A program made the position numbers and the translations under genes. From Rhodoplanes elegans (GTDB lineage: Bacteria > Pseudomonadota > Alphaproteobacteria > Rhizobiales > Xanthobacteraceae): a stretch of DNA of 64,000 bases. Each line of letters opens with the position of its first letter. Within the stretch, counting starts at the first letter, position 1. The stretch spans positions 62,001 to 126,000 of the forward strand of contig NZ_NHSK01000076.1 in assembly GCF_016653355.1 (NCBI RefSeq), in the 5' to 3' direction. Below are positions 1 to 8,441 of the stretch, piece by piece. The notes beneath the pieces were generated by a model, which was not told the DNA's origin, ran no database searches, and worked only from the letters and a program-made list of their open reading frames with translations.

Positions 1-542
1 GATAACAAGCTTGCGGTCCTTGACGGCGTAGCCGAGGGGCGGCCAGCCGCCCATCCACATTCCCTTCTTGCGCGAGGCCGCGAACTTGTCGCGAATGCGC
101 TCGCCGATCACCTCGCGCTCGAACTGAGCGAAGGAGAGAAGGATGTTCAGCGTCAGCCGGCCCATCGAGGTCGTGGTGTTGAACGACTGGGTGACGCTGA
201 CGAAGGTGACGTCGTTGCGCTCGAAAGCCTCGACCAGCTTGGAGAAGTCCATCAGCGAGCGTGACAGGCGATCGATCTTGTAGACAACGACGACGTCGAT
301 CTTACCCTGCTCGATGTTGGTGATCAGGCGCTGCAGCGCCGGGCGCTCGAGGGTGCCGCCGGAGAAGCCGCCGTCGTCGTACCGGTCGGGCACCAGCAGC
401 CAGCCCTCGGACCGTTGGCTCGCGACGAAGGCCTCGCACGCCTCGCGTTGGGCATCGAGGCTGTTGAACTCCATGTCGAGCCCTTCCTCGCTCGACTTGC
501 GGGCGTAGACCGCACAGCGCCCCTTGCGGATCACCGGCTTGG

Positions 543-546
<4 letters not shown>
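1..546 (-). CDS. Large serine recombinase, partial (N-terminal 182 residues)
   Basis: Site-specific recombinase of the resolvase/invertase family, the type that integrates or excises mobile elements. The N-terminal catalytic domain is visible: CAVYARKSSEEG with the nucleophile serine near residue 15, LDAQREACEAFV, and a YKIDRLSRSLMDF block holding the arginines of the active site. LGYAVKDRKLVI marks the start of the recombinase (DNA-binding) domain. The frame is open to the window edge, so the C-terminal half is missing from view, not necessarily from the genome. The start is GTG at 546-544, whose bases overlap the stop of the upstream DUF2924 gene (GTGA). This overlap and the same arrangement one gene further up make a tight three-gene unit. 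Family call is secure; the element it mobilises is inferred. Confidence 0.9.
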
Positions 547-985
<439 letters not shown>

Positions 986-989
<4 letters not shown>

Positions 990-1177
990 GGGACCGGATC
1001 CGAAGTATGCGGATCCGGATGACCGCTCCAAACAGGCGAGATGTCGAGCGAACTCTCTCCAAAGTCGGGAGACTTTCGACTGGACTCTTTGGCTCGAAGC
1101 CGGATCAGCCCGGCCGCCAACAACTCGGCGATCTCGTCGAGTCGATCGTGCCGGTCTTGGGGCGGGTCGTGCGCCAT
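986..1177 (-). CDS. Small hypothetical protein of recombinase module
   Basis: 63-aa protein, first gene of the recombinase unit. The segment RLDEIAELLAAGLIRLRAKE followed by a serine-rich stretch ending in GESSLD resembles short uncharacterised proteins that I have seen before DUF2924 and recombinase genes in alphaproteobacteria; that is recollection, not a search. The helix RLDEIAELLAAGLIRL could be a protein-protein interface. Stop and next start overlap as ATGA at 986-989, so it is probably translationally coupled to the DUF2924 gene. No known function. Confidence 0.6.
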
Positions 1178-1366
1178 GCCACCAAGGATGACTGCAGAAT
1201 CGGATTGTCCAGGGTTTTGAAGACCTTATGGGCCCCATAGGGCGCCGCCGCCGGCGATCGGACGTCCCCGTAGAACTCGCTTGTGGACAGATCGGCCGGA
1301 CAGCCCCTCGGAGCGGTCGCCGGTGAGACAATTCCCCGTCACGGCGAATCAGCGCGGTCCGTCACC

Positions 1367-2668
1367 ATGGCGCACGACCCGTTCACAGGTCCCGGCCTGA
1401 GCCTTGCCGAAGCGCTCGAACGACCAGCCGACATCGACGCCTGGTGCGCGAAGGATCGGCTGGAAAAAGCCTTGGCGGCAGCCGGGGGCCCGATTACGCC
1501 GGATGAGTTTCCGCGGCGGCGGGATGCTCCGGACGAGGAGACCTACGATCAGCAGTGGCGGGCAGCGGAACGGCGCAGGAGCCTGATGGCGGACCTGGAC
1601 GATGCCCGCGAGCAGCTCCACCGGGAACTCGAATGCAGCATTCGCTCTACGCACGTGTTCGCCGTGGCTCGCGTGCCGCCCGACAGTCCCCGGCGTCTGT
1701 TGACCCATGCCGAATGCCGCAAGCTCAGGCTGTTCACGCTTCCGCCGCCGCCGGCGTGGGCCCCGGCGGAGCCTCCTTATGTCGCGGATCTCGGCTTCTA
1801 TGGGCTGCTCGATCTCCCGGACGTCGCGACGCGGCTATCCGGAATGCGGCTCGCCGACGCGTTCCGTGAAGCGGTGCTGAACTGGCCGGAGCTGCAACAC
1901 GTCATCGCGAGCAGCCATCTGGTCGGGCCGGTGCTGGACGGCCAATTCACCTTCGGCCGGCACGCCTGGCCGGTCACCATCGAGGACTGGTGCCTCGCCG
2001 ACGTGTGGCTGGTCAGCCAGGGGTACATGCGGGAGGCCGGAGACTGGCATTACACGAAGAACGGGACCTACACGCTGGACGATGAAGCCGGAGGTCGGCT
2101 GACCGTGATCGGGCGCTACATCGGCGCGCGTGTCGCCCGCTTCCTCGAACTGCTTCGCACCGGCGCGCTCGTCGCACGCGATGGCGCGGTCACGGTGCCG
2201 ACGTGGTGGTGGCAGAGGCCGAGCTTCCGCGTCCACTTCCCGAGGAGCCGTTTGTTCGAACAAATCGGCGAGGATCTGGTCGAAAGGTCGGGCGAGCTGA
2301 TCGTGACAGCCGGATCGCCTCGGCTCGCGGCGTCGGCAGATGCGCCTCCGCCGTCGGACTCGCCGCGACTTTCTGACAAGAACCCCGGCGCGAACGGGCA
2401 AGGCGCGTTTCACGTGAAGCCGACCGAGCCCGACCGGGCACGATCACCAGCGGCGGAACGCGCGGCCGAACAACCCACACGCAAACATTCCGCGACCCAC
2501 CAGAATATCGCTGTTGCAATCCGCATATTGTGGCCGGACGGCATTCCGAAAACTCTCACGGCCAAGGCGCGCAACTGGGAGATCATCGATTGGCTTGCAA
2601 CAAACAGAAAAATGAACGTGAGCGAACGGTCGGTTTACCGGTACATCCAGCGAGACGGAGCACCGTAG
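1367..2668 (+). CDS. Hypothetical protein with C-terminal HTH-like end
   Basis: 433-aa protein that I do not recognise. The ATG at 1367 is preferred; an upstream in-frame ATG at 1283 would add 28 low-complexity residues. The N-terminal 100 residues are rich in charged helices. The middle (about 140-320) is mixed alpha/beta with many Trp and Tyr residues, and residues 330-400 are a Pro/Ala/Arg-rich linker. The last 45 residues (LWPDGIPKTLTAKARNW to SERSVYRYIQRDG) look like a small winged or helix-turn-helix fold. It lies divergently from the recombinase module with a 189-bp gap, so it could be cargo or a regulator of the element. Nothing supports an enzymatic call. Confidence 0.65.
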   Translation: MAHDPFTGPGLSLAEALERPADIDAWCAKDRLEKALAAAGGPITPDEFPRRRDAPDEETYDQQWRAAERRRSLMADLDDAREQLHRELECSIRSTHVFAVARVPPDSPRRLLTHAECRKLRLFTLPPPPAWAPAEPPYVADLGFYGLLDLPDVATRLSGMRLADAFREAVLNWPELQHVIASSHLVGPVLDGQFTFGRHAWPVTIEDWCLADVWLVSQGYMREAGDWHYTKNGTYTLDDEAGGRLTVIGRYIGARVARFLELLRTGALVARDGAVTVPTWWWQRPSFRVHFPRSRLFEQIGEDLVERSGELIVTAGSPRLAASADAPPPSDSPRLSDKNPGANGQGAFHVKPTEPDRARSPAAERAAEQPTRKHSATHQNIAVAIRILWPDGIPKTLTAKARNWEIIDWLATNRKMNVSERSVYRYIQRDGAP

Positions 2669-2857
2669 CCGGACTGCAGGCGTCCGACTTTCGGGGGCTC
2701 CATCATTTATCATCGCGGCACGGCCGTCACCTCACGAGCGTGAGCTGTGACATGGCAGACTCTGTCAGATCCTGGCAGGTATCGGCAGTTCAATTTTGCT
2801 GAACTCGACGTCGTACGCGTGCATCGTGACTCATCGGAATCGATGTGGGTGAGAGCG

Positions 2858-3097
2858 ATGAAGACGAACTCCACGATCTCGAGTGGCGACACGCTACTCG
2901 ACGAGAGGCAAGCGGCCGAGCTGCTGAACCTCTCCTGCCGTACCTTGCAGGCTTGGCGAGCGGTCGATGCCGGCCCGCGGTTCATCCGGGCGGGCCGCGC
3001 CGTGCGCTATCGCCGGACCGACCTCCTCGCCTGGGTGGAGGCCAACGCCGTCGCCCCGACGCGCCTCGCGCCGGCCAGCCGGGAGGTGCGGTCATGA
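2858..3097 (+). CDS. Excisionase/MerR-type HTH DNA-binding protein
   Basis: 79-aa protein with the short winged helix found in phage and plasmid excisionases (HTH_17 type). The motif runs LLDERQAAELLNLSCRTLQAW, then the wing GPRFIRAGRAVRYRRTDLLAWVE. The start at 2858 has a GGTGAGAG-like ribosome site just upstream; a longer frame from 2747 adds residues without family similarity. The stop overlaps the next start (ATGA at 3094-3097), so the two are coupled. In mobile elements such proteins control excision or replication, which fits the recombinase 1.7 kb away; that link is inferred. Confidence 0.75.
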   Translation: MKTNSTISSGDTLLDERQAAELLNLSCRTLQAWRAVDAGPRFIRAGRAVRYRRTDLLAWVEANAVAPTRLAPASREVRS

Positions 3098-3657
3098 TCC
3101 GGGCCGACGAGACGCGGCGCGCTGCCAGCCTCGGGCAGGCCGACCTACATGATCGCGAGCTCCGGGTGACGGCGCCGTCGAACGTCATAACGGTATGCGC
3201 GTCCTCAGCGGCAGGCGGCGACTCGCTCACGATTTCGATCGCGCTCCCGCCGGGGCGAGCACATCAGTTGACGCCTGCCGAACTCCACTCGATCGGCGAC
3301 CAGGTGTTGCGCGTGCTCGTCACGCCGATAGCAACGAACCGTGCAGGATCACGAGCGGTTGCCGGTGCGACCGCGCCGGCCCGACGCCCGGTCCTCACCC
3401 AAAAAGCCAGCGTGGCTGCCGCCGCCGAGGCTATTCGAGCATTCATCGACGCGCAGTGTATTTTGGACAGGAACGCGTGGGAGCAGGCCAGTGTTCTGCG
3501 CGAGGCGTATGGGTCTTGGGCCTCCACGCGAAACTTGCCGCGCCTGGGCGGCAGGGTGTTCGGTATGGCTTTGGGCGCGCTGGGCTACGAGCGCCGAAAG
3601 TCTTGCAACGTTCTTTGGTGCGGGCTCCGGCTGGAGCGACGCAAGGATGCCCCGTGA
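3094..3657 (+). CDS. Hypothetical protein with primase-tail-like C-terminal domain
   Basis: 187-aa protein translationally coupled to the excisionase-like gene. Residues 1-110 are unrecognised and Ala/Arg-rich. The C-terminal 70 residues (AIRAFIDAQCILD, WEQASVLREAYGSWA, LGGRVFGMALGALGYERRK) match the pattern of the small winged domain at the end of P4/D5-type phage and plasmid primase-helicases, in which a wing of the form F-G-x-x-L-x-x-x-G-(Y/F) is typical. No helicase or primase catalytic motifs are present, so this is a stand-alone binding domain or a remnant. It is followed at once by the 9-bp repeat array, which could be its target. Domain resemblance is moderate. Confidence 0.55.
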   Translation: MIRADETRRAASLGQADLHDRELRVTAPSNVITVCASSAAGGDSLTISIALPPGRAHQLTPAELHSIGDQVLRVLVTPIATNRAGSRAVAGATAPARRPVLTQKASVAAAAEAIRAFIDAQCILDRNAWEQASVLREAYGSWASTRNLPRLGGRVFGMALGALGYERRKSCNVLWCGLRLERRKDAP

Positions 3658-3671
3658 CGAGCCGACGAGAC

Positions 3672-4332
3672 GGGAGACCGCCCAGGTCTCCCGCGCGAAC
3701 TGCGCTCGATCAACGACGATGGTGTGCGCGTGTTCACCACGGTAACCCATCATCGGGCATCTGATCACGTGTGATCAGGTGATCAGGCTGGTCCTGTCGA
3801 TCAGCTGTGTATCTGATCAGGTTCTCGTTGCCGTGCGGCGGGCGCAATTCGGGCGCGCAATGTGCTGTGGATAAGCACGGTCCGTCCAAGCCAGTGCTCT
3901 CATCGAGGCGTATCGTGTCCAGGCGTCCGAGTCGAGCTTGCCTGCGAGCAGGCCGACGTTCGGTCCGGCCCAGGTGAAAACGCTGCATGCCGCTGCAGGC
4001 GGGGTGCGGCGCATTATCGTATTGACCTCGCGATTGGCCGAACAGGGCGAGGTCTCCCAGGTCTCCCAAAAATGGGAGACCTGCCCTCCTGGCAAGCCCT
4101 TGTTTCAAAAGCGTTTGGGAGACCTTTCCGAAAATGGGAGGCATTTTCCATGTGCGCGCGTATAGGAAGCACACATGAGAAAATAAATTCAGATTTGTAT
4201 CTCTCATATGCGCGTATACGGGAAACGTCTCCCAGTATCCCAATGCTATACATAAGATGTTGATATGAGCGCCAAAATTTGAAATGGGAGACCTTCAAAG
4301 ACTGCGTTGGCGGGTATCCCAAGGGTCTCCCA
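3672..4332. repeat. Iteron-like array of 9-bp TGGGAGACC / GGTCTCCCA
   Basis: Copies read by eye: 3672-3679 (plus) and 3685-3692 (minus) form an inverted pair with a 5-bp gap; 4051-4059 and 4060-4068 (both minus) are directly adjacent; 4073-4081 (plus) forms an inverted pair with the previous copy; 4116-4124 (plus); 4135-4142 (degenerate, TGGGAGGC); 4226-4234 (degenerate, CGTCTCCCA); 4285-4293 (plus); 4324-4332 (minus). Orientation is mixed. The 9-bp exact tandem at 4051-4068 and the conservation of the core argue for protein binding rather than chance. Confidence 0.75.
3761..3820. repeat. Cluster of TGATCA palindromic repeats
   Basis: CTGATCAC at 3761-3768 and GTGATCAG at 3771-3778 form a perfect inverted repeat with a 2-bp centre. 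GTGATCAG repeats directly at 3779-3786, and CTGATCAG occurs at 3813-3820. This is a plausible operator cluster 100 bp after the primase-tail-like gene. The binding protein is unknown. Confidence 0.5.
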
Positions 4333-4836
4333 AAGTGAGAAATTGTCATTGAGCGAGAATCGCTAGCCGCTCCGGCGCTCATCGAGCCCGGCCGTCGTCC
4401 TCGGCATGCGCGATGCGGCCTGAGCGATGTCCTGACTCGCGTCGGATCCTGGAGCATCCGCGTTCTGTGACGCCAGGGCCCGACCACAATGGGTCGTCCG
4501 CGGCCAGAGAAGGCCGCCAGTGCGGATCCTCGATCGCGGGGTCCTGAGGGTAGCGCTCGGAAGATCTGCGCACCAGATCACGTCTGGCGCCGACTACGGG
4601 GCATCAGCCGCCTCTCGCGTCTGCGTGTCAGCTCGTTCGAACGGATGTGGCCTCCGATGTACCTCGGTCGACTTTGCGCGATCAGGCGAGTGCCTGTCCG
4701 GATGGGGGTGGGGGGTGGCGAATCTTGCCGGCAATTCGCCTCGCGACCGGTGGGCTAAGCGCGCGCGTGATGCCGCGAAATTCGGAAGTATTTTTTTCAG
4801 CACGCTTCGATCAAACGATCTGATCAGCGGGGCGGA

Positions 4837-5328
4837 GTGGCCGAGAGGCACTGCCGAGCAACTCAGTGGAAATACCGGATCGAGTTGAAGGTTGTCGCTG
4901 ACGCTGACGCAGAGGCTGCCGTGCTCCGGTTTTCCCTCTTCCGCGCCCGCAAGGGCCGGGCCTACGGCTTCCGCTTCCGTGACTGGAACGACTTCGAGGC
5001 GGCGGGCGAGCCGCTCGGCGCGACGGCCGAGCCGCTGGTGTGGCAGCTCTTCAAGCAGTACGTGTCGGGATCGTCCGCCGAGCAGCGGGTGATCACCAAG
5101 CCGGTCGCCGGCTCCGTCGTGGTGCGGATCGGCGGGACCCCGGTCGCGGTCACGGTGAACCACCTCAACGGCAAGGTGACGTTCGCGGCGGCGCCCGGCG
5201 CGCAGCCCTATGCCGATTTCCAGTTCGACGTGGCGGTCCGGTTCGACACCGATCACCTGCCGGTGGTCGCGGTCGACTACCACATCCATCAGGTCAGCTC
5301 GATCGTCGTCGTCGAGATTCGCGCATGA
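4837..5328 (+). pseudogene. DUF2460 phage/GTA tail protein, N-terminally truncated
   Basis: Tail-assembly protein of the DUF2460 family (equivalent to gene 12 of the Rhodobacter gene transfer agent). The family core is clear from residue 30 on: FRARKGRAYGFRFRDWNDF, then the QLFKQY and beta-rich AGSVVVRIGGTPV segments, and the end HIHQVSSIVVVEIRA. Family members usually begin about 40-45 residues earlier with an N-terminal beta region. Here the sequence before FRARKGR is short and unlike the family, so the start has been lost or rearranged. The stop overlaps the next start (ATGA at 5325-5328), preserving the phage gene order. Probably non-functional. Confidence 0.75.
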
Positions 5329-6030
5329 AGACCGCAACGGGTGCGCTTGCGGCGCACATCGCCGGCGAGGTGACCACGCTGCCACCTGCTGGCGGTTGGA
5401 GCGGACCGACGGCTGGGTGCGCGGCTTCACCGACCACGACCAGCCGCTCGTGATCGACGGGCTCACCTATGTGGCGGCGACCGGGTTCCTGCCGAGCGCC
5501 ATCAAGTCGGGCTCGGATCTCTCGGGTCGACAACCTCGACGTCGAGGGCTTTCTCGACGACGACGCCCTCACGGCGGAAGACCTCTCGGCCGGGCTGTTC
5601 GACGGGGCCAGGATCGACATCTTCCTCGTCAACTGGGCCGACCTCGCCCAGGGCCGGTTGCTGCTGCGCCGCGGTTGGCTCGGCGAGATCAAGCGCGCCG
5701 ACAGCCGCTTCTCCGCCGAGATCCGCGGGATCGCCAACCGCCTGCAGCAGTCGGCCGGCAAGCTCTATTCCCGGCTCTGTCGCACCGATCTCGGCAGTGC
5801 CGAGTGCAAGGTGGCGCTGGCGCCGTTGATCGACACGCTCGCCGTCACGGCAGTCGCGAGCGGCGACAGTTTCACGGTCGGGACGGGCCGGCCGACGGGC
5901 TTCTACACCTTCGGGGTCTGCACGTTCCTCTCCGGCGCGAACGTCGGCGCTGCGACCGAGATTCTCCAGCTCAACGGCCAAGCGATCCAGCTGTTCACGC
6001 CGATGCCGCGTCCGATGGCCGTGGCGACCA
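5325..6030 (+). pseudogene. DUF2163 phage/GTA tail protein, frameshifted
   Basis: Remnant of a DUF2163 protein (GTA gene 13 type). It starts MKTATGALAAHIAGEVTT in one frame and shifts near 5382, where one base appears lost, into TCWRLERTDGWVRGFTDHDQ. It returns to the first frame near 5522 (VDNLDVEGFLDDDALT) and reads on through LYSRLCRTDLGSAECKV to about 6020. The normal cysteine-bearing C-terminal end is missing. A further shift near 6020 leads into the holin remnant. Three breaks in 700 bp make it non-functional as read, unless there are assembly errors. Confidence 0.8.
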
Positions 6031-6375
6031 GGTGCGGCTGGTCGCTGCCAAGGCGGACGCCGAGGCCTAATCCAAGGCGCTCGCCGAAACGAACGACACC
6101 ATGCGGATCGAGGTGGCGTCCGGCGACGTCGTGCAGCGCTGGTGGCGGCCGATCTATGCCTTCGAGCTGACACTCGAATGCGCGGTCTGCTGGGCGCTCG
6201 CGACTTGGGCGGTCAACGCCTTGGGACTTCTCTCGCTGTACTGGGGCCCGCGCTTCGGCGTCCTCGGCGTGTACGTCAACGGCCGCTCGCGCGAGAAGAA
6301 GGCGGCGCTCACCGGCCAGCCCGCCCCGACCGCGATCAATCCCCTCGTAAAGGCTGCGGCCCGGAAGGTGCGCGA
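6030..6375 (+). pseudogene. 3-TM GTA/phage holin remnant
   Basis: Remnant of a small three-helix holin of the GTA-holin type. After an in-frame TAA at 6068-6070, the frame reads ETNDTMRIEVASGDVVQRWW, then one hydrophobic stretch (LECAVCWALATWAVNALGLL), and the family-typical end FGVLGVYVNGRSREKKAALTG. The 5' part is joined directly to the decayed DUF2163 reading frame without a start of its own. This suggests a deletion fused two genes that in intact modules are separated. At 6375 an ATG opens a new frame (MTILSELADVAWRAVAGLL) that is cut after 19 residues by the transposase fragment. Confidence 0.65.
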
Positions 6376-6423
6376 TGACCATTCTCTCCGAACTGGCCGA
6401 CGTGGCCTGGCGCGCCGTTGCCG

Positions 6424-6635
6424 GCCTCCTTGCTGTTCCTGCCGTCCCGCTCGCCGGAGCTCGACCCCGTCGGAAACGTCTGGCAGTCCCTGCGCGGCAA
6501 CTGGCTCTCGACCGTGTCTTCGACACCTACGACGAGATCGTCGACGCCGCTTGCGACGCTTGGCGACGCCTCGTTGCCCAGCCCGCAACCATCGGGTCCA
6601 TCGGACCGCGGGCATGGGCTCACATCGTTCAGCCG
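6424..6635 (+). pseudogene. IS630-family transposase, C-terminal fragment
   Basis: End of a DDE transposase of the IS630/Tc1 type. One frame reads LLFLPSRSPELDPVGNVWQ with the family-typical SPELxPVxxxW block and its glutamate, then NWLS. Near 6510 the reading moves to another frame that continues RVFDTYDEIVDAACDAW and ends IGSIGPRAWAHIV, the usual IS630 C-terminus. Only about 70 residues remain of some 340, so it cannot be active. It interrupts the phage module. Confidence 0.75.
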
Positions 6636-6843
6636 TCAGGGCCGTCGGTATTACAGGCCTGAAGCACGCGGAGCGCCCGGGGCCGTCTTGGGTCCCATCG
6701 GGCCTCCGGAGCTCCACCCCGGGGGGTCAGAATCGACGACTTCGAAGGCTCCGGGAAAGGCTTGCGCTGGACCGCCGACGTCGCACGGCTTCTGTTTCGA
6801 TCACCTGATCTCTCCAGCCGGGCGGCACCAGCGCCCGCCAGCG
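6636..6843. other. Intergenic stretch, nothing recognised
   Basis: About 200 bp between the transposase fragment and the end of the GntR gene. I see no gene; it marks the border between accessory DNA and the catabolic operon. Confidence 0.5.
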
Positions 6844-7653
6844 TCAGGCCCTGCGCGTCTGGCGGCGCTGCATGAACAGGCCGTAGGTCGCCTGCAGGTG
6901 CAGCCGCATGGCGGCCTCGGCGTAGTCCCGGTTGCGCTGGGCGATCGCCGTCGCGATGTCGCGGTGGTGCTGCAGGCTGCGCAGCAGCTCGACGTCGGTG
7001 TAGAAGTAGAACGAGCCGATGATCACCGGCAGGTCCAGCAGGTTGTCCAGGATGGTGCGCAGCCGCGGCGAGCCGGCGGCGATCACGACGGCGTGGTGGA
7101 ACTCGGAGTTGGTCCGCTGGATGTCGGCGATGCGGCCCTTGCCGGTCGAGGCGATCGCCGCGGCGAGGCGGTCGTTCAGCGCCTCCAGCCGGGCGATCTG
7201 CTCGACGGTGGCGCGCTGCGAGGCGAGGCCGGTGGCGCGCGCCTCAAGCAGGAGCCGCAGCTCGAACACCTCGATGATGTCCTGCTCAGTCCATTCCGCG
7301 ACGAACACGCCGCGGTTGGCGGCGGCCACCACCATGCCGTCGAGGGTCAGCCGCTTGAGCGCCGCCCGCACCGGCGTGCGGCTGACCGCGAGGTCGGCCG
7401 CGATGTGCTCCTCCTTGAGCTGGGCACCGGGGACGAAGTGGCCGGCCATCAGGCGCTGCCGCAGGATGGCGTAGACCGCGTCGGCGACGCTCCGGGGCTC
7501 CGGCGGACCGGACGCGTCCGGCGGGCCGGGCGCGTCCTCCGGCACCGGCAGTCCCGCGCCGGCCGGCCGTCCGCTCTGCCGCGAGGCTCGCATGGTGGTC
7601 GTGTCGTCCGTGTCGCCCGGTGCGCCGCGAACGGCCCCGTCCGGCGGGGCCAT
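6844..7653 (-). CDS. GntR family regulator (FadR/FCD subfamily)
   Basis: Transcription factor with an N-terminal winged helix and a C-terminal FCD ligand domain. The DNA-binding part, about residues 55-120, reads VADAVYAILRQRLMAGHF, EEHIAADLAVSRTPVRAALK. The FCD domain (about 130-260) has the acidic and histidine residues of its metal/ligand pocket (FELRLLLEARAT, TNSEFHHAV, QHHRDIATAI). It is the last gene of the minus-strand operon and probably controls it. The outer ATG at 7653 gives 269 aa with a Pro/Gly-rich N-terminus; an ATG at 7593 would remove 20 residues and is also possible. Effector is unknown but should be an intermediate of the pathway. Confidence 0.88.
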   Translation of the reverse strand: MAPPDGAVRGAPGDTDDTTTMRASRQSGRPAGAGLPVPEDAPGPPDASGPPEPRSVADAVYAILRQRLMAGHFVPGAQLKEEHIAADLAVSRTPVRAALKRLTLDGMVVAAANRGVFVAEWTEQDIIEVFELRLLLEARATGLASQRATVEQIARLEALNDRLAAAIASTGKGRIADIQRTNSEFHHAVVIAAGSPRLRTILDNLLDLPVIIGSFYFYTDVELLRSLQHHRDIATAIAQRNRDYAEAAMRLHLQATYGLFMQRRQTRRA

Positions 7654-7709
7654 CCTCCGTCGCGCTACCGCCTAACAGATCGGTCGGCCGACCGGAAGAG
7701 GCGCGCGGC

Positions 7710-8387
7710 TCAGTCGACCACGCGGCAGCCCTTGGCGGCCAGGGTCTTGTCCACCCAGGCGCGGTCCCAGCGGTCCTGCTCGATCTCCTCGCGGGTCTTC
7801 TCCTCGTCGCGCATCTTGGCCCGCGAGGTCGCCAGGATGTCGGGCGCGTCGGCCGGCGCGATCACCACGACGCCGTCGTCGTCACCGACCACGATGTCGC
7901 CCGGATGGACCGTGACGCCGCCGCAGGAGACGACGCCGTTGATCTCGCCCGGCCCTTCCTTGTAGGGCCCGGCCGGGGTGACGCCGGCGGCGTAGACCGG
8001 GATCGGCAGGATCTTGAGGGTCGAGAGGTCGCGGATCGCGCCGTCGATGACGAAGCCGCCGATCCGGCGCCGCATCGCCCAGCGAACCATCAGCTCGCCC
8101 ATCAGCGAGTTGGCGGTGTCGCCCTGGCCGTCGACCACGATGATGTCGCCCGGCTCGGCGAGATCGAGCGCCTTGTGGAGCAGCAGGTTGTCGCCCGGCC
8201 GCGCCTTCACGGTGAGGGCCGGACCGAGCAGCGGCACGCTGTTGACCGGGCGAATACGCGCCGCGACGCAGAACATGCGGCTCATGTTGTCGGCGATGTT
8301 GGCGACCGGAAGGCCTGCGAACCCCTCGACGAGATCGCGGGGCGGCCGCTGGATGCAGTTGGTGATGCGAAAGCCGACGGCAGGCAT
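7710..8387 (-). CDS. RraA-family aldolase/decarboxylase
   Basis: 225-aa member of the RraA-like family, which contains HMG/CHA aldolases (4-carboxy-4-hydroxy-2-oxoadipate or 4-hydroxy-4-methyl-2-oxoglutarate aldolase) and oxaloacetate decarboxylases. The conserved active-site pieces are present: GFVIDGAIRDL with the Arg-Asp pair near residues 115-120, and GDIVVGDDDGVVVI near 168-181 with the metal-binding acidic residues. In the operon it follows two dehydrogenases that would yield a 2-keto acid, so a retro-aldol or decarboxylation step on that keto acid is likely. RNase E inhibitor function is not expected from this context. Confidence 0.85.
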   Translation of the reverse strand: MPAVGFRITNCIQRPPRDLVEGFAGLPVANIADNMSRMFCVAARIRPVNSVPLLGPALTVKARPGDNLLLHKALDLAEPGDIIVVDGQGDTANSLMGELMVRWAMRRRIGGFVIDGAIRDLSTLKILPIPVYAAGVTPAGPYKEGPGEINGVVSCGGVTVHPGDIVVGDDDGVVVIAPADAPDILATSRAKMRDEEKTREEIEQDRWDRAWVDKTLAAKGCRVVD

Positions 8388-8441
8388 GTGGTGCTCCGTT
8401 GTGAAGGATCGATCGGGTGTCGGTGGACGGTCGTGCGAACC

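Larger units (their letters stand above)
3658..4836. other. 1.2 kb non-coding zone with repeated TGGGAGACC motif
   Basis: No convincing gene. The zone carries about ten copies of GGGAGACC or its complement, a TGATCA cluster at 3761-3820, and a relatively AT-rich stretch around 4180-4350. Short open frames on both strands (for example 3862-4263 plus and 4363-4581 minus) have no family-like sequence and track the repeats. Its position directly after the excisionase and primase-tail genes is where a replication origin or regulatory region of a mobile element could sit; this is inference. Confidence 0.6.

Noticed and set aside
3862-4263. 133-residue frame across the repeat array
   Set aside because: Codes mostly repeat-derived and low-complexity sequence, with no homolog-like features.
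4832-4870. Sequence resembling the 5' half of a tRNA-Ser (GGAGTGGCCGAGAGGC)
   Set aside because: Only the acceptor/D-arm-like start is seen; no complete cloverleaf or 3' end. It could be an attachment-site scar, but cannot be claimed.
6722-6735. GGGGGTCAGAATCG as an insertion-sequence end
   Set aside because: Lies about 90 bp after the IS630 fragment and resembles some IS ends, but no matching inverted partner was found.
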